In this document: positions 42,300 through 52,769 of the stretch, piece by piece
Layout of the letters: each line of letters starts with the position of its first letter
Position numbering within the stretch: the stretch's first letter is position 1
NCBI GenBank assembly: GCA_944472155.2
Contig: OX235279.1
Coordinates: 151,736,199-151,800,198, forward strand
Length of the DNA stretch: 64,000 nucleotides
Source: Trichobilharzia szidati
Lineage: Eukaryota; Platyhelminthes; Trematoda; Strigeidida; Schistosomatidae
Reading direction: 5' to 3'
The notes under the pieces: model-generated
Database searches by the model: none
The model's input: only the letters and a program-made list of their open reading frames with translations
What the model was told of the DNA's origin: nothing
Program-made: the position numbers and the translations under genes

Positions 42300-43160
42300 C
42301 TGATTGATATTCAAAAATAGAGTATTAAATGAGAGCGTTAGACTGTTCAGAACCTTCCTATGAACTTTTTGGACATTTTAAAAATTCCTATTAAAAATTG
42401 TCTTATTTATAATACTTCTGTTCCACTAGGCGAACAAAGTTCTCAGTAAGAGGGAAAGTTTAGAGAGATAGCAGGCCAAATATTTTTGTTGGTACAGCAT
42501 CAAATTAGTCTTGATGGACTTTACTAACTCAAACACGAGGGAAATAAGCAAACAGAAATAATCCGATTTCTTAACTACGATCATTATTAATTGGAGATTT
42601 AGATAATTAGTGTGTCGAAATGACTTCCAGTTACTTAAAATGATAGCGAAAGATTTATTAGAGGGCACTACAGATTTATTTGTGGGATTTCGAATTACTT
42701 ATTTCACCCTGGAATATTTACCATGTTGCATTTTTGCTTGACTTCTTGACGCCATTTATGTAATTAAGTAGGTGACGCATTTGAAAGTTGTACATTCCAG
42801 GTTTTCAGAAGAAAATGGAGAGTTCTATATCGATCTGAGCAGTTCTCAATAACTAGTTGCAAGCCTTCACATATTTCAAAAGTGCACCAAGTCATGCTAT
42901 ACACAGTGCTTTGTATCACGAACAGGAAGAGCTAACACAAGAAATTACACGCAAAAATATGATGTCAAGTGCAGTAAAGATAGAGGACAAGACAATGATA
43001 ATGAAGGATATATGAGTAGGGTAGAGAAGAAAACACCTGGAGTCAACTAATAGTAACGGACTTCATATATCACGAAGATTACGTTTGTTTTATTTGGATT
43101 TTAACAACTTCACTAGGTCCTTTACCAAAATTTAAGGGCAAGGCTAGTCATGACTCACTT
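42300..43160. other. Intron sequence without recognisable feature
   Basis: AT-rich. An 80-codon minus ORF at 42668-42426 has no domain. Confidence 0.3.
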
Positions 43161-43161
43161 A

Positions 43162-43200
43162 GTGATCTGAGACCAGAACGAAGTTCCGAAACATTGGAAG
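43162..43200 (+). other. Hammerhead-like hairpin
   Basis: ATCTGAGACC is followed by the hairpin GAAC (43176-43179), loop, GTTC (43183-43186) and CGAAACATTGG. The order CUGA, short stem, GAAA resembles a degraded type I hammerhead core; see the finding on this motif. Confidence 0.35.
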
Positions 43201-43349
43201 GAACATACATATGTACGATTCCCTTCCATCAAAAGATGTGACTAGAGTTCCGAGAAATAAGTGCTGAAAAACTAAGAACACGTTATTTTCCTGGATAGAA
43301 GCCCTGCATATGTGGGAATCCCCATTTTGTGTATTATTTACTATTATTC

Positions 43350-43510
43350 CCTTGAGTTCACAGTGGAACATAGGGCTTCAACAACATATCTCCACCTTGA
43401 TCTATTTGGTGCTGTCCTCTTCATCTGGGCTTACAATAAAACATTATCTCTCATCTCCTCCATTTTATCCTCGAAAAACCTACCATTTCGTGTGAGCAAA
43501 CCTTAAACTT
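43350..43510 (-). mobile_element. RTE-clade LINE extreme 3' end (family R-like)
   Basis: GTGGAACATAGGGCTTCAAC, ATATCTCCACC, GTCCTCTTCATCTGGGCTTA and CATCTCCTCCATTTTATCCT on the plus strand are the complement of the RTE C-terminal basic region and 3' end seen at 10670-10800 and 16340-16480. Confidence 0.5.
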
Positions 43511-43572
43511 CAAAGTGACTGTGTACACTTAGATTTTATCAACTAATAATAATAATAATCTCCTTTATTCCA

Positions 43573-45425
43573 AAACAGTACTTGTGATACAGAATGGAAT
43601 TCTCAGCACTTTTACTGCATTGCATCCAGTTAGTACATTATCCATACATAAAATTCTACATAGATTAAGGGAATATCAGTTCATTATGACAACAACATAT
43701 TGGCATGTCGGTAGCAAAGCCACAGGTAAACAGTGTTCGAAGGTGTTAGAAAAGTAGGTGCTATCATATTTACTGGCGTAAGCGCTATCAAAAAGGTCGA
43801 GATATACAGAGTGTGAAAGAACGAAGAAGAATATTTTAAGTAGAGTTTGTAAGGAAGAGAGAAACAAAACAGCACATAACAAGAAGAACAACAAATAGAG
43901 AGAAAAGGAAAAGAGAGAAAGAAAAACGTTGTACCTATAAATGATATGAGTTGGAAAGACGAGATCCAGTTGTTCTACTGACTATTTAGTAAGTTATAGG
44001 TACCACGCCCAATGCTTTCTTTATCGCACAGAACACGAAATAAGTAGGGTATGGTTGAGTTTTTGTACTTGCTAGTGCGAGCACATAGTTTTCTATATTG
44101 GCTTCTGGTCCTGCCTGATGAGATGCAAGGGGAGAGTTGTGAATGAAGAGGGTGGTGTGAGTTGGATAAAATGGATTTAGCCCATTTTCCACATGAGTCC
44201 AAGTGCCTGTCGACCAGAATATTAACAAGCTGGTTAAGTGGCACGTTGCTAACCCTGCTGACAACCTTTAAAACCCTACGTATTAAGATATAGTCCTTCT
44301 TCATTAGCCCTGGAAAAACTAAGGGGGAACAATGGAGAATAATAGGCAGGATGCAAGAGTTTACGAATCGTAAGAGTAAGGGTTGGGTTATTCCAGAAAG
44401 TCTTCATGTAGAAGGTAAGAAGGAATATTTTCTTAGAAATCGCCAAGATATGAGACGACCAGGAAACATCAGCAGATAAAATGACGCCTAGGTATTCAAT
44501 TTCTGACTTGGTTTCTATTTCAGTGCCATCTATGTTGCGCACCTCGTGAGAGCCAACCAGTCGGATTTATGCCTAAAGGTGAAATTTACTGTTTGGCATT
44601 TGGAAGGGTTTAAGGTAAAACTGTTTACCTTGGACTACTGGCTGATTTCTGACAGAAAGCCATTTAGTTTAGAGCAGTCACTTTGACATTTGACAGGCAA
44701 AGATACTGTCAGGTCGTCAGCATATTGAACAAAATTAGTGTCATTTGAAGATGGTACGTCATGCAGAAAGAAAGAAAAGAGAAGTGGGGAGAGTACAGCA
44801 CCTTGGGGGACACCAGCTTCAGTGAGCGCAGCAGAGGAGGATTTACCTTTGTATACGGTGTACCGCATTCTGTCAGAGAAGTAGGAATGCAACCAGTTAG
44901 TGACCCAGGACTCGGTTTGTGTCATAGAGAGCTTATTCAGCAACAGACATCTGGGTACAGAGTCGAAAGCAGAAGTGAAGTCGAGAAACGTGCAGTGGAC
45001 GTATTTGGCACCTTTATCTAATGATGAGGCGATACTGTTGTGTAAGACGGCTGCAGCATCTAAAGTGCTCCTCGCCTGTCTATATGCAAATTGTTTGAGG
45101 TCTTCGAAGCTTTTAAGGGAGTGTTTAAGTTTAAGAAGTACTAGTTTTTCCATCAGCTTTAGAAACGGGGAAGCAATGACAATGGGTCTAAATTTTACAT
45201 TCTTGCTATTTCCAGGTTTAGGGACAGGGACTATTTTAATGTCTTTCCATGTAACAGGTACACCGTTCTTGGAAAAGGAAACGTTTAGGATGTTAGTAAG
45301 TGGAGAACATAAAGCATCTGAACATTGTTTTAGAACATATGCAAGTATACCATCAGGGCCAGAAGAAATGCACATTTACTGTGAGCAGGTCTTTGATATA
45401 CGCTTGTAGCATATTCACTGTTGGT
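43573..45425 (-). mobile_element. LINE J, copy 1 (left arm of 1.6-kb inverted pair)
   Basis: Minus-strand RT of the jockey/CR1 type: SSGPDGILAYVLKQCSDALC, IVPVPKPGNSKNVKFRPIVI, FLKLMEKLVLLKLKHSLKSF, FAYRQARSTLDAAAVLHNSI, TFLDFTSAFDSVPRCLLL (motif A), AGVPQGAVLSPLLFSFFLHD, NFVQYADDLTVSL (motif C). C-terminal parts at 44542-44276 and 44304-43975 lie in different frames, and a TAG ends the first segment at 44635. The element ends near CAAAACAGTA at 43573. Inactive but well preserved. 43573-45167 is repeated inverted at 47174-48768. Confidence 0.8.
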
Positions 45426-45624
45426 TGCAAAAACTACACCTCGCTGTCTGCTATAGTTTAACTTCACATTATATCTGATATCAATGGCTAAAACAATTGT
45501 TTATAGGCTTAAGACTGATGAAGTACGATTAAATTGTCCTTAAGTGATAACAGAAGCAGAACATAACTGTCAAATAAGTATACAACGAATGAAATGGGAT
45601 TTATTAGGCTGAAAAACACCAAAC

Positions 45625-45804
45625 CTTAGCTCTTGAATGTCTCGTTAGAGCAGCATATGTATTGCAATCTTCAGACCGTTGGATTTTTATCTCCCTTACA
45701 GAGAGTTTTCTGTGCTGACGGCCAGCAGAAGTATTTGGACATTTCAATGGGATAGCTTCTGGAAATAGATCGATCGGTGAAGATCCAGAAAGAGATTCTT
45801 CCAT
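45625..45804 (-). CDS. eEF2K: eEF2K-like kinase, probable exon 1 (residues 1-60)
   Basis: A 60-codon segment from the ATG at 45804 (MEESLSGSSPIDLF...) to Lys60 (TRHSRAK), ending exactly at a codon boundary next to a weak GTTTGG donor (45624-45619). The next exon starts in phase 0 with ALWKTAF, so joining them gives the basic-plus-Trp layout of the eEF2K calmodulin-binding region. The eEF2K N-terminus is poorly conserved, so homology itself gives no proof. An in-frame TGA upstream limits the ORF, and the ATG at 45804 is the first good start. A further upstream exon is possible. Confidence 0.5.
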
Positions 45805-46129
45805 TTGTACAGTAGAAATGGATATTGTTGCTACACATTTGAACTGCCAGATAACCTTGAAGGTTATTCTTCAATATCCAATATCCTGATTACGAGCTAG
45901 TATAAACCAGTGATTTCTTTGAGCTCGCTTCTTGATTTTAAGGTAGAGGTTCCAGATCTTCGGTGAACCTATGCGCAGTAAATCCCGCCACTCGACTGCT
46001 TTAGCTCTGGTAGACTCCAAGAGGAGTGATGCGAGGATTGGTCAAGATTGTGGTTTGTAGTGTGCAGTATGTTAGGACTCAGCTGCTGCCGTGAATGGAG
46101 TTTGACCTAACACCCGTTGGTCATTCGGT

Positions 46130-46860
46130 GTAGTCATAAAAGTAGAATAGTAATAATAATAATAGGTTGTAGTGTAGATAATATAGGTTGAGATAAGTGA
46201 AATAATAAAGGTGAAATAATAAAGAAAGAAAGAAAAGATAGAGTAGTCGGTACAGTAGGAGAAGACAGGACGGGTCGTGAAGATTTAGCTTGTATGCTTA
46301 TCCATTGACAATGTGGTTTCAAATTTCAAGAGGGTAAGCCATTGAGACACAAACCATGCATTTCTGCATGATTGTCCAGCTTCCGCTTGAAAATCTCCAC
46401 AGATGGAGCTGTAGTTACGGCCGCCGGTAAAGCGTTCCAGGGACGGCAAACTCGAAGCGAGAAGAAATGTGAACGCACTCGAGTCCTTGGTCTCTGGTGT
46501 GCTATCCTTAGCGGGTTACCTCGTGGAAGCCTATAATCACTTAATGGCAGGATGCTCTTATCAGGATGGGCCTAGTCATTTAGGATCTTATAGACGATGA
46601 TGAGGTCTCCCCTGTGACTACGGTAACTAAGTGTGAAAAGACTTAATTTCTTCAGTCTCTCCTCATATGATTTGTTGTGGAGGCCGATCACCCATTTTGT
46701 CGCTCGTCTCTGGACACTTTCTAATTGGCTTTCCAATACCAAGTCCAGATTTGACTCGCTAGATTTCAGCAAATAATTGTTGTTGGAACATACAAGTCTT
46801 CGGAACTGTCTGTTAGTTCCACCAGTCGTCTGTAATTTAAACCTCATCCCTGAAGTACAG
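46130..46860 (-). mobile_element. LINE C-terminal remnant (jockey/CR1-like)
   Basis: Minus strand: [53 protein letters not shown] is the conserved end of jockey/CR1 RT proteins. It continues, shifted, with LPLSDYRLPRGNPLRIAHQR and RTRVRSHFFSSRFAVPGT. The A-rich 3' UTR reaches to about 46130. It differs from LINE J at this position. Confidence 0.65.
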
Positions 46861-46904
46861 AAGTGATATGAAAAACCAGGGGCTCAAGCAGTTAGCAAAT
46901 TTTT

Positions 46905-47092
46905 TATATTTTTATTATAGCTTGATTCCACACCATATTTTTTGCTACAGTTATGGAATTTTCAGCATGTAAAAACGGTAGCCCAAATTCTGCAGGTCGA
47001 CCATTGATATCAGGTGCGCGTCGGCGGGGGATTGAACTCCGGACCACGTGCATGATAGGCGAGAGTCCCAAACACTCTGCCACCGATGCACA
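46905..47092 (-). mobile_element. tRNA-headed SINE, subfamily A1
   Basis: Minus strand: GTGCATCGGTGGCAGAGTGT, box B GAGTTCAATCCCCCGCC, CGACGCGCACCTGATATCAA, GCTGAAAATTCCATAACTG and tail GGTGTGGAATCAAGCTATAA. Its head lies next to the truncated J copy 2. Confidence 0.75.
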
Positions 47093-47173
47093 GGGAAAAC
47101 GACCCTGAAATGGAAAAGTAAGTTGGTAAAGCCAATAGCCTACACGGGGGAAACGACTCCATATTCTACCTCG

Positions 47174-48768
47174 TTTCTAAAGCTGATGGAAAAACTAGTA
47201 CTTCTTAAACTTAAACACTCCCTTAAAAGCTTCGAAGACCTCAAACAATTTGCATATAGACAGGCGAGGAGCACTTTAGATGCTGCAGCCGTCTTACACA
47301 ACAGTATCGCCTCATCATTAGATAAAGGTGCCAAATACGTCCACTGCACGTTTCTCGACTTCACTTCTGCTTTCGACTCTGTACCCAGATGTCTGTTGCT
47401 GAATAAGCTCTCTATGACACAAACCGAGTCCTGGGTCACTAACTGGTTGCATTCCTACTTCTCTGACAGAATGCGGTACACCGTATACAAAGGTAAATCC
47501 TCCTCTGCTGCGCTCACTGAAGCTGGTGTCCCCCAAGGTGCTGTACTCTCCCCACTTCTCTTTTCTTTCTTTCTGCATGATGTACCATCTTCAAATGACA
47601 CTAATTTTGTTCAATATGCTGACGACCTGACAGTATCTTTGCCTGTCAAATGTCAAAGTGACTGCTCTAAACTAAATGGCTTTCTGTCAGAAATCAGCCA
47701 GTAGTCCAAGGTAAACAGTTTTACCTTAAACCCCTCCAAATGCCAAACAGTAAATTTCACCTTTAGGCATAAATCCGACTGGTTGGCTCTCACGAGGTGC
47801 GCAACATAGATGGCACTGAAATAGAAACCAAGTCAGAAATTGAATACCTAGGCGTCATTTTATCTGCTGATGTTTCCTGGTCGTCTCATATCTTGGCGAT
47901 TTCTAAGAAAATATTCCTTCTTACCTTCTACATGAAGACTTTCTGGAATAACCCAACCCTTACTCTTACGATTCGTAAACTCTTGCATCCTGCCTATTAT
48001 TCTCCATTGTTCCCCCTTAGTTTTTCCAGGGCTAATGAAGAAGGACTATATCTTAATACGTAGGGTTTTAAAGGTTGTCAGCAGGGTTAGCAACGTGCCA
48101 CTTAACCAGCTTGTTAATATTCTGGTCGACAGGCACTTGGACTCATGTGGAAAATGGGCTAAATCCATTTTATCCAACTCACACCACCCTCTTCATTCAC
48201 AACTCTCCCCTTGCATCTCATCAGGCAGGACCAGAAGCCAATATAGAAAACTATGTGCTCGCACTAGCAAGTACAAAAACTCAACCATACCCTACTTATT
48301 TCGTGTTCTGTGCGATAAAGAAAGCATTGGGCGTGGTACCTATAACTTACTAAATAGTCAGTAGAACAACTGGATCTCGTCTTTCCAACTCATATCATTT
48401 ATAGGTACAACGTTTTTCTTTCTCTCTTTTCCTTTTCTCTCTATTTGTTGTTCTTCTTGTTATGTGCTGTTTTGTTTCTCTCTTCCTTACAAACTCTACT
48501 TAAAATATTCTTCTTCGTTCTTTCACACTCTGTATATCTCGACCTTTTTGATAGCGCTTACGCCAGTAAATATGATAGCACCTACTTTTCTAACACCTTC
48601 GAACACTGTTTACCTGTGGCTTTGCTACCGACATGCCAATATGTTGTTGTCATAATGAACTGATATTCCCTTAATCTATGTAGAATTTTATGTATGGATA
48701 ATGTACTAACTGGATGCAATGCAGTAAAAGTGCTGAGAATTCCATTCTGTATCACAAGTACTGTTTTG
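47174..48768 (+). mobile_element. LINE J, copy 2 (right arm of inverted pair)
   Basis: It starts abruptly at CGTTTCTAAAGCTGATGG (residues KLMEKLV of the RT) and runs to GTACTGTTTTG at 48768. It is the same length as 43573-45167 (1595 bases) and nearly identical: the translated segments match residue for residue and I found one base difference (44604 against its partner). It shares the TAG at 47702 and the later frame changes with copy 1, so the lesions predate the duplication. Confidence 0.85.
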
Positions 48769-49129
48769 TAATGAAGCAAGTCATTATCATTATTGATTAT
48801 GTGCCTTCCGGTTTGGAGTGATTCTTAAAATGGCATCATTTTTTTGTTGACCAAATTTGCCTCTATTTCCAACTGTCGAGCGTGTGTTAAATTCACTGTT
48901 TGCCTCGATAACAGTCTTCCCCTAGTTTTGGATAGAAAAGATGATGAAATGCCTAATTGAATAATTTGACTAACCTCCCTCTTCAATGACGTTCATCTAT
49001 CACTAGTGACTGGCTGAGTTCAGTAGAAGTGCGCTATTGCAACTTGCTACACTTTAGTAGCAGCTCAAAGTGGTAGACACGAGATGGAGATGAGATTCGA
49101 AAGAAAAATAATGTCAGGTTGAAAGAATA

Positions 49130-49193
49130 TTTTTTATATTTTTATATTTTGATTACAGCTTGATGGCACACCGTATTTTCAGAACAAGTATTA
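49130..49193 (-). mobile_element. SINE A1 tail fragment
   Basis: TTTTATATTTTGATTACAGC followed by TTGATGGCACACCGTATTTT and CAGAACAAGTATT is the complement of the A1 tail; the head is missing. Confidence 0.5.
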
Positions 49194-49219
49194 ACACGGA
49201 AAACATGAGGGCCTGATGG

Positions 49220-49570
49220 ATGTAGTAGATCTAAAGGATGGAATGCCTCTGCGGCTATGGAAATAATTTTCAGCCATATCATCACCAACAGTCTCAAGCC
49301 ATTAACTCTTATTGGCTCGAGGATCCCTACTTGGTATCTGACTTCCCTGCGACATTCAAACTAACTGCCAAACAGTCTGTGGATTGATGCCATGTTTTGA
49401 TTTGACCACTCCCAACTCTTTTCCAACTTATTCCTATATCGGTTAACATTGCTTATAGAGGAAAACTGTGGCCCAGCGTGCATGCCACCCCGTCCTAGGC
49501 ATCTCAGTTTATAACTTCCTTCCTTAACACTCTATACCTAGCCTCGATATTACTAACCATCATACGACAT
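49220..49570 (-). mobile_element. Family B LINE remnant
   Basis: Minus strand: NIEARYRVLRKEVIN-like, LRCLGRGGMHAGPQFSS-like (RWLGHVLRM in other copies), GGQIKTWHQSTDCLAV-like, GWGP-like remains and a DMAENYFHSRRGIPS-like end. It follows the C-terminal family B order with many changes. Confidence 0.5.
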
Positions 49571-49579
49571 CTACCATGG

Positions 49580-50575
49580 AAAACAGAGCATCATCTCACT
49601 TACATTTAACAGGGTATGAATTACGTCCTGAAAGAAATACTAAGATTCCTGTTGAAGGTGTTCAGAAGACTCTGCATTTTGCCGGCATCTTCACTTACTT
49701 AGCACACCCTCACTATGTTTGTATCAAATGCAATTAGTTTCCTTATGACTTTTTTACATTCTGTGTCACCGTGTGCGCAGATGTGGTGATGATGGTGCCG
49801 GATTTCGCTTGTGCTGGTTTGAAATTAAAAAACCCTGTGTCAAGGTATTTACTGTCCACTAGTGTTTGTGACGATGAACTTCTGTGTCTCCAAAGATTTC
49901 ATATATTCAGGCAACCCTTTCTTGGATTCATTTATACTTAGAAACACCCCTACAGATGTCGAGGTAGTAATTATCCTGAAACCAGGCCCACTAATGGGTG
50001 GGAATTTGTGAGGCGGTAAATGATACAAACAAGACAAAATGGTAAAGACACGATAACATTTGAACAACAGTCATTTACAATACATTCTAATTTATTTATT
50101 CTCTTATTTTGCAGAAGCCATTCGAACTCAGGAGCCTGTCCCACAGATAAGGGTGGTTCTCATATGTCCCCACCATCATATCCGCTGACTAGCAATCACC
50201 ACCCTCCCACCATTTTGTGCAAGGCCCTGGCAAAATGCTTCATTTTTTGTTATATATATCTTTTAATTTCTGTTATAATATGCCACAAACTTTTCTTTTT
50301 TTTTAAAAATATTCATTCAACTCATTCGAAGTCATGGCATGAGTGACTACTTTCAGAAGACCGTCATGTATGTTTCATCTGTTACAGCACTTTGGAGAGG
50401 AACAATAATAAAAGTATAAGGAAAATAGACTATCAGAGTCTACATTGTAGATATAAACAAATGTAATTTCGGAAAACAGTGCATAATCGTGCAGCATTAA
50501 ATATATAAGTAGTAGTAAGTTATAATATGTTGTTCCGAAAGATCTGACTACACAAGATTATAGTTATAGAACAGT
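49580..50575. other. No recognisable feature
   Basis: AT-rich. A 72-codon minus ORF (50067-49849) has mixed composition but no identifiable domain. Confidence 0.3.
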
Positions 50576-50938
50576 AAGATAGGATTCATTACTATTTAGG
50601 ACTGCTTTTTAGGCGTTTCTGCAATATCCTACAAAGTTCCTGGGTTTTGGAGTTACCCACAAGCGATTTATTTTCTTCAAGTTGTGACATCATTTTAAAT
50701 TAATCTTCAAGCCGTTTAAGAGTTTCATGTATTTGGTTCAACGCATTAAATTCCTTAAATATATGGTATTTCCTTTTTAATTTCTTTAGTTTTAGTCGCG
50801 TTTTGCGGTCTAGTTAGTGTCTTTAGAGCAGATTTTAGAAGCGCGACTGTGTCTCTTGCTGAGCCAATTGTTTTGTAGAAAATATCAAGTGATACTTCTA
50901 AGTTATTGTTGATGAAGTATTTTCCCAGTAAGAACTTC

Positions 50939-51895
50939 TCAACAGATATGATAGGAATTCCCAATCGGCATTCTTATAGTCCCTATATTGATAGTGCACC
51001 GGGGAATTTTTAGGTGTGTATTAGTTGTTAATTGGAGGGGTAGCGTGCAGTACAATATGTTGTGATCACTGTTATCGAGTTTATTTCCCACCTCTGTCGA
51101 GATGGGCTCTATTTCATGACTGAGGATTAAGTCATGAGTATTTTTGTTTGTTGTAGGAAGGCGTACGCACTGTTTCCATCCACCTACGTCTATAGCTTGT
51201 AGTGGCTCGTCATGGATTCTGGGTCCTGTACATGTATCCCAGTTTACTCCAGGTAAGTTGAAATCGCCACAGACTACTTTGTAGTCAAAGTCCAGCGTAG
51301 CTACATGCTCTAGTATTTCTCCCATAGTTATATCAGTCATTTCAGGGCTATTAGAGGGTCTGTATATACATCCCAAGAGAATTTTATTTTCGTTTGTGTG
51401 GATGCTTATCCACTTAGATTCTGGGAGTTTCTCAGTAGTTGGGTTATTGAAAGTATTGGAGTTAGTGGATTTAGAGTTATATATTAAGCAACCGCCTCCT
51501 CTTTTGTCAACTCTATCGTTCCTATAGATGTCGTAGTTGTCTGTTACTAGCTTTGTGTCAGGTATATCAGCAGTAAGCCAGGTTTCAGTCACCATTAATA
51601 GTGTCGGCCGTTCTATGTATGCCAGGCAGCGAAGCGATGTTATTTTATTAAGGAGAGATCTAGCATTCAGTAGCATAATCGTTAGTAAACCAGAGTTATT
51701 GGAGGAGAGGTTAACATGGTTACTTGTTACTATCCCTACGTTATTTTTGTAGGGGCTGTGAGGTGAGACAGAGTCAGTGTGTGTACTATTTCCTGGATGA
51801 ATTGTGCAGCGAATGGGGCTATTGTTTCTGCATCCGAAAATAATCCTGTTGCATATTTTGACTTTTAGCATCCATGGGTGGACATCTGCGTTCAT
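50939..51895 (-). CDS. LINE K endonuclease (ORF2 start, 318 aa)
   Basis: Starts at the ATG immediately after the ORF1 stop (TAAATG). Residues about 75-300 form an apurinic-type endonuclease: MLLNARSLLNKITSL, MVTETWL (catalytic Glu), YDIYRNDRVDKRGGGCLIYN, ILLGCIYRPSNSP, VVCGDFNLPGVNW (catalytic Asp/Asn), NTHDLIL and LDNSDHNILYCTLPL (catalytic Asp-His). All catalytic positions are present. The frame closes at 50939 before an RT, so the protein is truncated. Family: jockey/CR1-like LINE. Confidence 0.75.
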   Translation of the reverse strand: MNADVHPWMLKVKICNRIIFGCRNNSPIRCTIHPGNSTHTDSVSPHSPYKNNVGIVTSNHVNLSSNNSGLLTIMLLNARSLLNKITSLRCLAYIERPTLLMVTETWLTADIPDTKLVTDNYDIYRNDRVDKRGGGCLIYNSKSTNSNTFNNPTTEKLPESKWISIHTNENKILLGCIYRPSNSPEMTDITMGEILEHVATLDFDYKVVCGDFNLPGVNWDTCTGPRIHDEPLQAIDVGGWKQCVRLPTTNKNTHDLILSHEIEPISTEVGNKLDNSDHNILYCTLPLQLTTNTHLKIPRCTINIGTIRMPIGNSYHIC

Positions 51896-52648
51896 TTACT
51901 GGTGATATATAGTTTGCCTTGCAATTGCGTTGTAGTTTGCTGGACCTAGGTACCCTGTGTTAAGATTACCTTGGTAGTTGTACCTCATGGGTCTTTCATA
52001 GTCGTATGCATATTGGCTCACATCACATGTGTGAGTGAAGTTATTGAGGGGATCAAGTGTTGATCTATACTCATTTTGTTGATGAGGTTTAACATAGATA
52101 GTGCGAGAGTTTGGACGAGAATATTCATTAATATGGTGCCTATATGAGTCCCGTTTAGTGCTCCATATATCCTGAGGATCCATTCTACGTTGCATTCCCA
52201 AGTTATGTGGGTTGCTAGGCGTGTTACTCCTAGTTCGGGAAGGGGTATTCTTACTCACATGCTGCATGACATTTTCGGGAATATGCTTTGTTACCCATGC
52301 ATTGTCACTTTTTAGACTGACATGCTGCTTATTAGACTTATTACGAGGGAGGTATGTCGAAGTCTGGAGTGGGACTCTAGGCTTTGTGGTCTTTCTTGCA
52401 GTTTCTACTGCGGCACTCTCGGGCTTGCATCCAGATTGAGTGTGGTCTGCCAGTGGTTTCTGGTCAGCCGTAGTTTGTGCGTCAGTATCAACCTCATGTA
52501 GGTCAGCAGGTTTTCCAGATGTGCTCACATGTACTTTAAGATTGCATCCAGTGACACTGCTCTTACTGCGTTTCGGGTCACTTTTACTTGCCGATTTTTC
52601 TCCCAACACTATACAGGTGACTTGCTGTGCTTCAGTGTCCGTCAACAC
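51896..52648 (-). CDS. LINE K ORF1-like protein (250 aa)
   Basis: An open frame from ATG 52648 ending YHQ-TAA at 51896, directly followed by ORF2. The protein is hydrophilic and rich in Ser, Thr, Asn and Lys/Arg, with Tyr/Asn-rich C-terminus (YERPMRYNYQGNLNTGYLGP). I see no CCHC knuckle, RRM or esterase motif; ORF1 proteins of LINEs usually bind RNA, so that role is inferred from position only. Copy B (61833-61003) has one extra base near 61110, so its frame runs past the ORF1 stop and overlaps ORF2. Confidence 0.55.
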   Translation of the reverse strand: MLTDTEAQQVTCIVLGEKSASKSDPKRSKSSVTGCNLKVHVSTSGKPADLHEVDTDAQTTADQKPLADHTQSGCKPESAAVETARKTTKPRVPLQTSTYLPRNKSNKQHVSLKSDNAWVTKHIPENVMQHVSKNTPSRTRSNTPSNPHNLGMQRRMDPQDIWSTKRDSYRHHINEYSRPNSRTIYVKPHQQNEYRSTLDPLNNFTHTCDVSQYAYDYERPMRYNYQGNLNTGYLGPANYNAIARQTIYHQ

Positions 52649-52769
52649 TTTAGCACTGATACCAGATGCATTTCTCAGTGTGGTGTGTCAACTTTGTATC
52701 GAAGGAGTTCTTGGTTGCTTGCCTTTGGTTAGGTGTTTTATCCTAGACAACTTTAATAGTCTTGAATTT

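Larger units (their letters stand above)
50580..52740 (-). mobile_element. LINE K, copy A, antisense in a gypsy element
   Basis: Minus strand from about 52740: an ORF1, an endonuclease ORF2 and, from 50964 to 50580, a frame-shifted continuation (FLLGKYFINNNLEVSLDIFY, then FKEFNALNQIHETLKRLED). No RT domain is found. The 5' end meets the integrase zinc-finger region of the gypsy element. Bases 51051-52740 recur at 60236-61925. Confidence 0.7.

Noticed and set aside
44900..45409. 169-codon plus-strand ORF
   Set aside because: It is antisense to the LINE J RT, and the same shadow appears in the inverted copy at 47140-47439.
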